From the NCBI GenBank assembly GCA_900540255.1, contig UQFE01000013.1:1-64000 (forward strand): DNA of 64,000 nt, read 5' to 3'. The stretch's first letter is position 1. Each line of letters opens with the position of its first letter. The DNA comes from an uncultured Clostridium sp. Lineage in GTDB: Bacteria > Bacillota > Clostridia > Clostridiales > Clostridiaceae. The position numbers and the translations under genes were made by a program. Under the pieces are notes generated by a model that saw only the letters and a list, made by a program, of their open reading frames with translations, did no database searches and was not told the origin of the DNA. Of this stretch, positions 55,236 to 63,809 are shown in pieces.

Positions 55236-56369
55236 TTAATCTTCTAAATTTATATTCTTTGATATTATATCATAACCTGTATAAGCCATAGCTAAAGCTG
55301 CAATTAATAATCTATCATGAGCTTTATCAGTTATTGTTGAATTTGCCATTTCAACACTATGTCCTACCATTGGGCAATCTGTTAATCCAATATAAGGATG
55401 AATTGTTGCTGTAACATGACTAACATTTCCTATATCACTTGAACCTCCAGTTGCTTTTGCTTCTTTTATATCTGTAATTCCTAATTCTCTTAAGTTATTA
55501 TTAAATAATTCCGATAACTTTTCATTAGTCTTTAAGTCATCATATGGTAATTCATATCTTTCCATTTCAAGAGTTGCACCAGTCATTAAAGCTGCACCTT
55601 CTGCAATCTTTTTAACCTTTTCTACAACTTCGCTTAATCTCTCCTTCGTAGATGCTCTAAAATAAAAATCTGCAACTGCTTCACCTGGAACTATATTAGC
55701 TGCAGCTCCACCTTTAGTTATTATTCCATGCATCTTTACATCTGGTGTTACATGTTGACGAAGTGCATCTATTCCATTAAATAATTTAATAACACTATTT
55801 AATGCATTTATTCCCTTTTCTGGACAAGATGCTGCATGAGCAGTTTTACCTTTATATATAAATCTTATAGGATATAAAGCACTACTTGATCCACTTGCTC
55901 TAGTTTCACCATCTGGATGAACTATCATTGCTGCATCTAATTCATCAAATGCACCTGCTTCTGCTAAAATAACCTTTCCTCCATTTGTTTCTTCTGCTGG
56001 AGTTCCATAAACTATAACTTTTCCTCCAATTTCAGACAAAACCTTACTTAAAGATACACCTGCACCACAAGACATAGCACCTATCATATTATGACCACAT
56101 CCATGCCCTATTTCAGGAAGTGCATCATATTCACATAAGTATCCTATATTTTTTCCTTCTTTTCCACTATCAAAAGTAGCTTTAAAAGCTGTATCCATTC
56201 CTGCATAAGGACATTCTATTTCAAATCCATGTTCCTTTAAAAATCTAGTTAAAGCTTCAACAGCCTTATATTCTTGATTTCCCAATTCTGGATTATTATA
56301 TATGTAATCACTTATTTCATATAACTTTTCTTTAATTAATTGAGCTTCATTATATATTACTTTTCTCAT
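55236..56369 (-). CDS. M20-family amidohydrolase (AbgB/N-acyl amino acid hydrolase-like)
   Basis: A 377-residue zinc amidohydrolase: CEYDALPEIGHGCGHNMIG supplies Asp and His ligands, PAEETNGGK the catalytic Glu, and ATGGSSDIGNVSHVTATIHPYIG the dimerisation-side and last His region. It would hydrolyse an N-acyl or p-aminobenzoyl-type amide of an amino acid or dipeptide, as AbgB and peptidase M20D proteins do. It follows the YfcC carrier gene, separated by 235 bases that hold a MITE, so a shared transcript is doubtful. Confidence 0.88.
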   Translation of the reverse strand: MRKVIYNEAQLIKEKLYEISDYIYNNPELGNQEYKAVEALTRFLKEHGFEIECPYAGMDTAFKATFDSGKEGKNIGYLCEYDALPEIGHGCGHNMIGAMSCGAGVSLSKVLSEIGGKVIVYGTPAEETNGGKVILAEAGAFDELDAAMIVHPDGETRASGSSSALYPIRFIYKGKTAHAASCPEKGINALNSVIKLFNGIDALRQHVTPDVKMHGIITKGGAAANIVPGEAVADFYFRASTKERLSEVVEKVKKIAEGAALMTGATLEMERYELPYDDLKTNEKLSELFNNNLRELGITDIKEAKATGGSSDIGNVSHVTATIHPYIGLTDCPMVGHSVEMANSTITDKAHDRLLIAALAMAYTGYDIISKNINLED

Positions 56370-56429
56370 TTCTACACCTAACCCTTCTTTAGTTTGTAGT
56401 TTATAGTGAGTAGTTTGTAGTTAGTGGAT

Positions 56430-56522
56430 GGGGCTGTCGCACTAAAAATTTTATACACAATATATTGTTTAAAAAAAATCAACACAATATATTGTAGTAT
56501 TTATTCTTAATGCGACATCCCC
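56430..56522. mobile_element. MITE-like element, copy 2 (93 bp)
   Basis: Ends GGGGCTGTCGCA and TGCGACATCCCC. Inside are two exact copies of ACACAATATATTGT (56455-56468 and 56482-56495), 27 bases apart. It lies between the YfcC and amidohydrolase genes and may uncouple them. Confidence 0.8.
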
Positions 56523-56539
56523 CTTAAATATATTTTTCT

Positions 56540-56566
56540 AAAATTCAGCGTTAGCTGAATTTTTTC
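56540..56566 (-). terminator. hairpin after the YfcC gene
   Basis: AAATTCAGC pairs with GCTGAATTT around GTTA. T-rich sequence follows on the plus strand and A's on the other side, so terminator activity for the minus strand is only moderate. A near-identical hairpin occurs at 60986-61007. Confidence 0.45.
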
Positions 56567-56604
56567 CTTAACTCCAAACTATTAACTCCCCACTACTAAC
56601 TCTC

Positions 56605-58047
56605 TTAAGCCCATCCAATCATCATTGCACATGTTATAAATATAATTCCAAGTGCAAATAGTATTATTTGTAATGGTAAAATCCATTTAAACCATTTTGA
56701 ATATGGTATTCCTGCCATACCTAAACATGCCATTAAAACTCCTGATGTTGGGAAAATAGCATTTGAAAATCCATCCCCTAATTGGAATATTAAAACAGTT
56801 GTTTGTCTTGATATATCAAGTAAATCACCAAGTGGTGCTAATATTGGCATAGTTAATGCTGCTTGCCCTGAACCTGAGATAACAAAGAAGTTTATGAACA
56901 TTTGAACTGGTAACATTACGCATGCAGCTAATAATGATGGCAATTTACCTATAAATGATGATAAACCATATAATATTGTATCTATTATTTGAGAATTTTC
57001 AGCAATTATAACTATAGCTCTTGCAAATCCAATTACCATAGCAGCTCCAATCATATCTTTAGCTCCTGCTACAAATGCATCTGCCATTTCATCAGCTTTT
57101 AATCCACCAACTATTCCTGCAAATATTCCTGTTATTAAAAATACAGCTGCTATTTCTGGAATCCAGAAACCTTTTCTTAAAACTCCCCATATAATAACTG
57201 CTAAACAAACACCAATAGATGCAATAATAATTTTATGTGAAAGTGTAAACTTAACTTCTTCATTTTCACTTTTATTTAATTTTTTACGTTTTTCTTCATC
57301 TAATTTATACATTGGACTAAGTTGTGGATTCTTTTTGATTCTTCTTGCATAAATCATTAAGAAAATAATCCCTACTATTGTAGTTATAACCCATAAAATA
57401 CTACGATATACTACTCCTGAAAATAAGGTAATTTCAGCTATTGATTGTGCTATACCTACTGTAAATGGATTTAGCATTGCTGTTGCAAACCCTACGATAC
57501 ATCCTAAATAACTTATTCCTACTGCTAATATACTGTCAAATCCAAGTGCTAACATTAATGGTGTTAAAATTGTTATAAATGGTATAGCTTCTTCTGTCAT
57601 ACCAAAAGTTGCTCCACCAAGTGAAAACAATGTAAATATAATAGGAATTATTAATAATTCATTTCCCTTAAAAATACTAACAACCCTTGCAATAGCTGAA
57701 TCTATTGCTTTTGTTCTCGTTATTAAACTAAATGCACCACCAACTATAAATAAAAATGCTATAATTTCAGCTGATTGTTCTAATCCACTTATAGGTGCTT
57801 GCATTACTGAAAACAATCCTTGTGCTTCATTTTCAACATAGTGGAATGAACCATTTAATACTACTGTTTTACTTTGTCCATTTACATCAGCTATTACTCT
57901 ATCATATGAACCACCAGGAACTATGTATGTTGCTATTGCCATTAGTATTATTATTGAAAAAATAATAACTAATGTATGTGGGACTTTTATTCCATTACTA
58001 AAATTCTTTAAAAATCCCTTTTTTTCATTATTTACTGCATTTTGCAT
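56605..58047 (-). CDS. YfcC-family carrier, probable basic amino acid transporter
   Basis: A 480-residue membrane protein of the YfcC/C4-dicarboxylate anaerobic carrier family, about 12 helices. The N-terminus VPHTLVIIFSIIILMAIATYIVPGGSYDRV is typical (short landmark: YIVPGGSYDR), the first extracellular loop has VLNGSFHYV, and repeated Gly-Gly-Ala helices follow (LFSLGGATFGMTEEAIPF). YfcC homologues are annotated as basic amino acid antiporters. A lysine riboswitch and ArgR-like boxes in its leader support lysine, ornithine or arginine transport. ATPase-free. Confidence 0.85.
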   Translation of the reverse strand: MQNAVNNEKKGFLKNFSNGIKVPHTLVIIFSIIILMAIATYIVPGGSYDRVIADVNGQSKTVVLNGSFHYVENEAQGLFSVMQAPISGLEQSAEIIAFLFIVGGAFSLITRTKAIDSAIARVVSIFKGNELLIIPIIFTLFSLGGATFGMTEEAIPFITILTPLMLALGFDSILAVGISYLGCIVGFATAMLNPFTVGIAQSIAEITLFSGVVYRSILWVITTIVGIIFLMIYARRIKKNPQLSPMYKLDEEKRKKLNKSENEEVKFTLSHKIIIASIGVCLAVIIWGVLRKGFWIPEIAAVFLITGIFAGIVGGLKADEMADAFVAGAKDMIGAAMVIGFARAIVIIAENSQIIDTILYGLSSFIGKLPSLLAACVMLPVQMFINFFVISGSGQAALTMPILAPLGDLLDISRQTTVLIFQLGDGFSNAIFPTSGVLMACLGMAGIPYSKWFKWILPLQIILFALGIIFITCAMMIGWA

Positions 58048-58239
58048 AGCTAAAAACTCCCCCTAAGCATTATTTCGACATCATAGATGAAGGAGATATA
58101 TATTAAAAATTATTTTACTTATAAAAAATAACTTTTTAAGAACAAAGTGGCTATCGCCACGTCAACTTCGTGGTATAAAATTTACAACTTTAAATATTGA
58201 AATCCATTGATATAACTAGCTTTACAATTTCCTATACAT

Positions 58240-58268
58240 AAAAAAGTCTTGAGTTTATCACTCAAGAC
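58240..58268 (-). terminator. expression-platform terminator of the lysine riboswitch
   Basis: GTCTTGAGTGATAAACTCAAGAC on the minus strand (arms GTCTTGAG and CTCAAGAC) is followed by TTTTTT. It sits 53 bases after the aptamer and about 190 bases before the YfcC start, so lysine binding should stop transcription. Confidence 0.8.
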
Positions 58269-58320
58269 CATATCACTACAAAAACTAATTTTAATTTATC
58301 ATTTGTAAAAATATAATCAT

Positions 58321-58490
58321 ATTAGTGATAGCTCTTCACAAAATGTGACAGTGTTATATATATTATATATAACCCCAATAATATAACCTCAAAGCATTAG
58401 CTATATATTTCGGCGAAACTTCCTTTCTATTTACATCCTTGTGCTTACCTCCGCAAATATACTATTAAATATCGCAACCTCTACCTACTT
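58321..58490 (-). ncRNA. lysine riboswitch (L box) aptamer
   Basis: On the minus strand the conserved L-box elements appear in order: AGGTAGAGGTTGCGA, GGAGGTAAGCA, GAAAGGAAGTTTCGCCGAAA, the TTGGGGTT segment, CACTGTCAC and GTGAAGAGCTATCACT. The five-stem arrangement is complete. The downstream gene is the YfcC carrier. Lysine-sensing aptamers usually shut off lysine synthesis or uptake genes, which fits a basic amino acid carrier. Confidence 0.92.
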
Positions 58491-58510
58491 CATATCTATT
58501 TGTCCTTTAT

Positions 58511-58539
58511 AATATACAATTTTTTATGCATATTGTAAA
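58511..58539 (-). promoter_or_regulatory. promoter with embedded ArgR-like box
   Basis: TTTACA (58534-58539), a 17-base spacer and TATATT (58511-58516). The spacer contains ATATGCATAAAA, and a second TTTGCATAAATA-like box lies at about 58548-58553, 22 bp away centre to centre. It drives the riboswitch transcript. Confidence 0.6.
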
Positions 58540-58745
58540 GTTATTTTTGCATAAATATAAATTTTAAAATATTTTTATAAAAAAGTATATTTTTATTAAG
58601 GATTTAAATAAAATATCTTTTTGTACATTCTGCTATTTTTTGTAGTTTTCAGTTATCGATTAAGTTCTTCTACCTCACTATCATGACCTTTGATTCTTTT
58701 AGACTTAAAATTATCCATAATCATTATAATTTAATACTTTATATT

Positions 58746-58811
58746 GGGGCTGTCGCACTAAAATTTTTATACACAATATATTGTAGTATTTATTCTTAAT
58801 GCGACATCCCC
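58746..58811. mobile_element. MITE-like element, copy 3 (66 bp, internally deleted)
   Basis: It has the same ends as copies 1 and 2. It matches copy 2 except for the loss of 27 bases between the two ACACAATATATTGT repeats, exactly one repeat plus spacer. It lies between the HelD stop and the riboswitch promoter region. Confidence 0.8.
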
Positions 58812-58822
58812 GTTCCTATATT

Positions 58823-60922
58823 CTACCACCTCCTATAATTTACTACTTTTAATCTATGAAGTGCTCTTGTTGCCATAATATATTTAACTAAATCATCAGT
58901 ATTATCATCAAAATTAACTATTATAACACCATCAAATTCAAGTCCTTTAGCATAATAAGAAGGAACTATAACTTTTCCCCCTCTATAAATAACATCTTCT
59001 CTATCAAAAGCTAAAAGTTTAGTAAACTTTTTAAGTTCAGGTGCTATTTTCTTAAGTTCTTCTTTATCTTTAGTTATAATTGCAATATTATCATAATTTT
59101 CATCATCATAATCTTCTAATGTTTCTAAAATAGTATCTATTAAATCATCTTCATCTTTAACTTCCACTTCTTCAACATCAAACTTACCTTTTCTAACAAA
59201 TGGTACTATTGCATTTTCATCTAATAACTTACTTGCATACTCCATAATTTGGAATGTAGATCTATAACTCTTATTTAAGGCATAATTCTTAACAAATCCG
59301 CCAAATAAAGATTTAAGCTTAAGCATAGCTGGCTCTTCTTCTACTTTTATAAGCCTTTGATTCGAATCTCCAACTATAGTATAACTCTTACATCCTGTTA
59401 ATTCCTTTAATACAATGAACTGAAGCATGCTATAATCTTGAGCTTCATCAATTACTATATGCTTAATTTCTTTACTAGCTTTCTTACCATCAAGCTTAAT
59501 CATTAAATAAAGTATTGCTGGTAAATCTAAGTATGATAAATTTTCAGTATTAGTAAATTCTTTATAAATATCTACTATGCTTTCATTATCTATCCACTTT
59601 GCTAAGTTTTCCTTTTGAATCATTAGTTCTCTAACAATTTCTCTAATCCTTATTTTTCTTTGGAATTCTATATTATTTTGTTCAATAACTAATTGTTCTT
59701 CTGTTAAAGAAGCTAATTTTCCCTTCACTTCAGCATTTAAATTTCTTACTAATTCATCTCTTTTATCTTTAAGCTTTTCAGTAATTATTCTCTTTATTTT
59801 TTTGCTTCTTCTAAATAAAGGCATATACTTATAGTAATTTTCAAACAAGTCATTAATTTCTTCTATTGAAACTACTTCTTCATCAAAGAATTTAGCTGCC
59901 TGAACATTAAAATAACTATTTTCTAAGTCCTCACATTTCTTATCTAATACAGATATAAATCCTTCTCCAGCCTTATATTTAATTTCATTTATAACTTCTT
60001 CATTGCCTTTTAAAACTTCTTCTAAATAAGCTGTAAAATCAATTACTGGTTCATTTAATCCAATTTCATTTATTACAAAATGAGAAAACGTTTGTTGATT
60101 AACATTACTTTCACCTAAAGTAGGAAGAACCTCCCCTATATAATCAATGAATATATCATTAGGTCCTAATATTAATACCTTATCGCCTAACTGCTCTCTG
60201 AAATTGTATAAAAGATAAGCAACTCTATGAAGTGCAATTGTAGTCTTACCAGAACCTGCAACACCGTTAACTACTACAACCTTCATTCTTTCTTCTCTTA
60301 TGATTTCATCTTGCTCCTTTTGGATAGTCATAACTATATTCTTAAGCTTTTCTCCTGCATTTGATGATAAAATCATTTGAAGAATATCATCTTTAACATC
60401 AATATCTGAATCGAAGAACCCTTCTAATTTTCCTTTTTTAATCATTATTTGTCTTCTTGCTAATATATCTACTAGAACTTCTCCATCTGGTGACTTGTAA
60501 CTAGTTTCACCTAATGTTCCCTTATAAAATAATGATGCAACTGGTGCTCTCCAATCTACTATGGCAGCATCAAAATTTCCTTCTGGAGTTAATCCATATC
60601 TACCAACATATATTTGTTCTGCATATCCATTATCCTCAAAATTAACTTTTCCAAAGTAAGGTGATTCCTTTAACTTTGTAAATTCAGCTAATTTTTTATC
60701 TATAGTTCTATACATTTCTTCTTTTACATATCTCTCATGATCGAAATATTCCATTACTTTATCTTCGTCATCTCTATACTCTTCAATAAACTTCTTTCTA
60801 TATTCTAATATGTAATCTGAAACATCTTTTCTTTTTTGTATGTAATTTAATATTTCCTGACTTAATAAATTCAAAGTATATTCTAAATTTTGCTCTTCTT
60901 GTAAAAACTCAAAATTATTCAA
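58823..60922 (-). CDS. helD: HelD-type helicase/RNA polymerase recycling ATPase
   Basis: A UvrD/Rep-like superfamily 1 ATPase of about 699 residues. Walker A is VVNGVAGSGKTTIALHR, Walker B KHIVIDEAQDYSML, and later motifs include GDSNQRLIK and YALNKSYRST. The N-terminal coiled-coil with GRYGLTPEGNFDAAIVDWRAPV is typical of HelD, which releases stalled RNA polymerase with ATP. The start is TTG 60922, six bases after GGAGGGG; the frame open further upstream lacks a ribosome site. Confidence 0.92.
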   Translation of the reverse strand: MNNFEFLQEEQNLEYTLNLLSQEILNYIQKRKDVSDYILEYRKKFIEEYRDDEDKVMEYFDHERYVKEEMYRTIDKKLAEFTKLKESPYFGKVNFEDNGYAEQIYVGRYGLTPEGNFDAAIVDWRAPVASLFYKGTLGETSYKSPDGEVLVDILARRQIMIKKGKLEGFFDSDIDVKDDILQMILSSNAGEKLKNIVMTIQKEQDEIIREERMKVVVVNGVAGSGKTTIALHRVAYLLYNFREQLGDKVLILGPNDIFIDYIGEVLPTLGESNVNQQTFSHFVINEIGLNEPVIDFTAYLEEVLKGNEEVINEIKYKAGEGFISVLDKKCEDLENSYFNVQAAKFFDEEVVSIEEINDLFENYYKYMPLFRRSKKIKRIITEKLKDKRDELVRNLNAEVKGKLASLTEEQLVIEQNNIEFQRKIRIREIVRELMIQKENLAKWIDNESIVDIYKEFTNTENLSYLDLPAILYLMIKLDGKKASKEIKHIVIDEAQDYSMLQFIVLKELTGCKSYTIVGDSNQRLIKVEEEPAMLKLKSLFGGFVKNYALNKSYRSTFQIMEYASKLLDENAIVPFVRKGKFDVEEVEVKDEDDLIDTILETLEDYDDENYDNIAIITKDKEELKKIAPELKKFTKLLAFDREDVIYRGGKVIVPSYYAKGLEFDGVIIVNFDDNTDDLVKYIMATRALHRLKVVNYRRW

Positions 60923-60985
60923 AATAAACCCCTCCACGATTTTTTTAGTTGTAAGTTTCAAGTGACAAGTGAAAAGCTTTGGTAT

Positions 60986-61007
60986 AAATTCAGCCTTAGC
61001 TGAATTT
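60986..61007. repeat. AAATTCAGC hairpin, second copy
   Basis: AAATTCAGCCTTAGCTGAATTT resembles the hairpin at 56540. Both are flanked by simple sequences rich in TAGTTTGTAG/AAGTTTCAAGTGACAAG-type words. A second small hairpin, GGAATTCCTTAGGGAATTTC, follows at about 61025. It may be a short interspersed repeat family. Confidence 0.4.
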
Positions 61008-61071
61008 TATAAAATAAATTTAAGAAATTCCCTAAGGAATTCCATCCACAACTTGCCACTTACTAACAATG

Positions 61072-61110
61072 TTTAAGGAGTTAAGCTTGTTTTACTGCTT
61101 AACTCCTTAT
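61072..61110. terminator. hairpin between ftsH and helD genes
   Basis: AAGGAGTTAAGC pairs with GCTTAACTCCTT. The T-rich tail is on the plus strand, so it is a poor terminator for ftsH, but it could act in both directions. The gap 60923-61170 holds nothing else. Confidence 0.5.
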
Positions 61111-61170
61111 TATCATAATTAAATATTTTTTAATTTATTGATTTAAAAACATAAATAATCAATATTTTTA

Positions 61171-63234
61171 TTATTTATCTTCCTTATCCATATCTAATAA
61201 AACTTCAGACTTTGATTCTTCTGCTTCTTTAATTATATTTTCTTCTTCTTGCTCAACAGCTTCTATAACCTCTTGAGCTACTTTCTTATCGTGCAGCTCT
61301 TCTGCTGTATCAGCACAAGCTTCTGTATATTTTTTATTTATTTCAAGTTCTCTACTTTTCTTTTCTTCTTCTCTTTTTTCCTTTAGTTCTGGATATTTTT
61401 CATATACAAACTTAAAGAATTCATCTCCAAAAATAGTTTCCTTTTCTAATAGGTATTCAGAAATTTTATCTAATAAATCTCTATTTTCTCTTAATATTTC
61501 TCTTGCCTTTTGATGACATTCCCTTATTATACTTAAAACCTCTTTATCTATTAAAGTTGATGTTTCCTCACTACAATTTCTAACAGCTCTTCCATCTAAA
61601 TATCTATTTTGAACTGATTCTAATGCCATCATATCAAAATTATCAGTCATACCATAAATAGTTACCATATTTCTTGCTGTTTGAGTTGCTCTTTCAATAT
61701 CATTAGAAGCACCTGTAGATACAAGATTAAATACTTCTTCTTCTGCAGCTCTACCACCTAACATAACCATTATTTGATTCATAAGTTCTTCTTTAGAAAC
61801 AAGGTATTTTTCCTCTTCTGGAAGTTGCATAGTATATCCTAATGCTCCCATTGTTCTAGGAACTATTGTTATTTTATGAACTGGATCTGTCCCTTCTAAA
61901 AGCCCTGCAACCAATGCATGCCCAACCTCATGGAAAGCAACAACTTCTCTTTCTTTCTTAGAAAGTATTCTATCTTTCTTTTCTTTACCTGCAATTATAA
62001 CTTCAACTGCTTCTTCTAAATCTTCTTGAATAACTTCTTCTCTTCCACTTCTAACTGCTCTTAATGCTGCTTCATTTACTATATTAGCAAGATCAGCTCC
62101 TACAGCTCCTGGGGTTCCTTTTGCAATTGATTCTAAGTTAACATTTGATGACATTTTAACATCCTTAGAATGAACATTTAATATTGCAATTCTTCCTTTT
62201 AAATCTGGTCTATCAACAATAACTCTTCTATCAAATCTACCTGGTCTTAAAAGTGCTTTATCTAGTATTTCAGGTCTATTTGTTGCACCTAAAATAACTA
62301 TTCCCTTTGATGTATCAAACCCATCCATTTCAGTAAGTAATTGATTTAAAGTTTGCTCTCTTTCATCATTGCTTTGCATTTGACTATCTCTGCTCTTACC
62401 AATAGAGTCAATTTCATCTATAAATATTATACAAGGAGCCATTTTTTCAGCTTCTTTAAATAAATCTCTTACTTTAGCAGCTCCCATACCAACAAACATC
62501 TCAATGAAAGTTGAACCTGAAACTGAAAGGAATGGAACCTTTGCCTCACCAGCAACCGCCTTTGCTATAAGTGTTTTACCTGTTCCTGGAGGCCCTACTA
62601 AAAGTGCTCCCTTAGGTAATTTAGCACCTATTTCAGTATATCTCTTTGGATTATGAAGGAAATCTATTATTTCTGTTAATGATTCTTTAGCTTCATCTTG
62701 ACCAGCTACATCTTCAAAGCTTACCTTAATATCTTTTTCTACATAAACTTTAGCATTACTTTTTCCTAAGCCACCCATTCCCATTGGGCCGCCACCCATC
62801 TTCTTAGACATTTTGTTAAATACAAATCTAACTATAAAGAACATTATAACTAATGGTAATACATTTATTATTATAAAATCCATAAACACTGATTGTTGTT
62901 TGGTTATTTCTGGATAATATTCTACATTATTATCTATTAATAACTTTATTAAATCAGGATTATCTGCATTTCCTGTATATAAAACTTTTCCTTTCATTTC
63001 ACTTGAATCTTGTGGTGTGATTACAAGTGCTGTTCCATCTACTGTAACTTTCTTTACTTCCTTATTTTCAACCATTTTAACAAATTCATTATATGAAATT
63101 TCTTTAGTAGTTAACATTTCTTTTGCAGTTGAAAATGAATATAAGAATAAGAAAGCTACTACAACATATATTAACAAGAATTTGCCATTCTTTTTCTTGT
63201 CTCCATCTTTTCTATTATTTACATTATTATTCAT
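61171..63234 (-). CDS. ftsH: ATP-dependent zinc metalloprotease FtsH
   Basis: A 687-residue membrane AAA+ protease, two helices near residues 17-35 and 112-135. AAA module: Walker A GPPGTGKT, Walker B IIFIDEIDSIG, and the second region of homology RPGRFDRRVIVDRPD. The zinc motif reads HEVGH (canonical HEAGH), so one neutral change, followed by Asp in the third-ligand region (GGRAAEEEVF, then D later). The tail is acidic and Glu/Lys-rich. It degrades membrane proteins such as unassembled subunits, from a hexameric ring facing the cytoplasm. Confidence 0.95.
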   Translation of the reverse strand: MNNNVNNRKDGDKKKNGKFLLIYVVVAFLFLYSFSTAKEMLTTKEISYNEFVKMVENKEVKKVTVDGTALVITPQDSSEMKGKVLYTGNADNPDLIKLLIDNNVEYYPEITKQQSVFMDFIIINVLPLVIMFFIVRFVFNKMSKKMGGGPMGMGGLGKSNAKVYVEKDIKVSFEDVAGQDEAKESLTEIIDFLHNPKRYTEIGAKLPKGALLVGPPGTGKTLIAKAVAGEAKVPFLSVSGSTFIEMFVGMGAAKVRDLFKEAEKMAPCIIFIDEIDSIGKSRDSQMQSNDEREQTLNQLLTEMDGFDTSKGIVILGATNRPEILDKALLRPGRFDRRVIVDRPDLKGRIAILNVHSKDVKMSSNVNLESIAKGTPGAVGADLANIVNEAALRAVRSGREEVIQEDLEEAVEVIIAGKEKKDRILSKKEREVVAFHEVGHALVAGLLEGTDPVHKITIVPRTMGALGYTMQLPEEEKYLVSKEELMNQIMVMLGGRAAEEEVFNLVSTGASNDIERATQTARNMVTIYGMTDNFDMMALESVQNRYLDGRAVRNCSEETSTLIDKEVLSIIRECHQKAREILRENRDLLDKISEYLLEKETIFGDEFFKFVYEKYPELKEKREEEKKSRELEINKKYTEACADTAEELHDKKVAQEVIEAVEQEEENIIKEAEESKSEVLLDMDKEDK

Positions 63235-63278
63235 ATTTTTTTAATCTCCTACTAATCCTAAAATCTTTCTCAAAACTC

Positions 63279-63809
63279 TTATTTTATTTTTCCAAATTCA
63301 CTCCAAGGATATACTTTTATTTGAGCCTTTCCTTTTATTTTACTACCATCAATATACGGATTTTCCCAATACCTTGAATCTAATGACCAGTATCTATTAT
63401 CTCCTAAGAAAAAATACTTACCTTCAGGTACTTCGAATTCTCCACTATAATTATCTGCAGTTCCTATGTAATTTTCTTTTAGTGTTTCACCATTTACAGT
63501 TACAATCCCATCTTTGATAACTACCTTATCACCTGGTAATCCTATTAATCTTTTAATCATATCTTCATTTTTTTCATCTGAATGAAACACCACTATATCT
63601 CCACGCTTAAGTTTTTCTGGATTATGAATTCTTGTAACAAATAATCTATCACCAACATTTAATGTTGGAACCATAGATTCAGATGGAATTTTAACCTTAA
63701 AAATTAAAAACTTATTAATTAAAAATGCTAATACTAATGCTATTAATATTGGTACAACCCATTCAGTAAAGAAATTTGTTTTTTTTAATTCTATTCTCAC
63801 TCTTCCCAC
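63279..63809 (-). CDS. lepB: signal peptidase I
   Basis: A 176-residue type I signal peptidase. One N-terminal helix (residues 14-33), then the catalytic serine in PSESMVPTLNVGD, the general base lysine in MIKRLIGLPGDKV and the box GDNRYWSLDSRYW. Gram-positive S-type length and order. It cleaves signal peptides at the outer face of the membrane. The start is a GTG overlapping the DUF3006 gene by 13 bases; a second GTG nine bases later is a possible alternative. Confidence 0.93.
   Translation of the reverse strand: MGRVRIELKKTNFFTEWVVPILIALVLAFLINKFLIFKVKIPSESMVPTLNVGDRLFVTRIHNPEKLKRGDIVVFHSDEKNEDMIKRLIGLPGDKVVIKDGIVTVNGETLKENYIGTADNYSGEFEVPEGKYFFLGDNRYWSLDSRYWENPYIDGSKIKGKAQIKVYPWSEFGKIK

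Noticed and set aside
61171..63234. HEVGH in FtsH as an inactivating change
   Set aside because: Both His and the Glu are kept; only the small residue between them differs, which the active site tolerates in the family.
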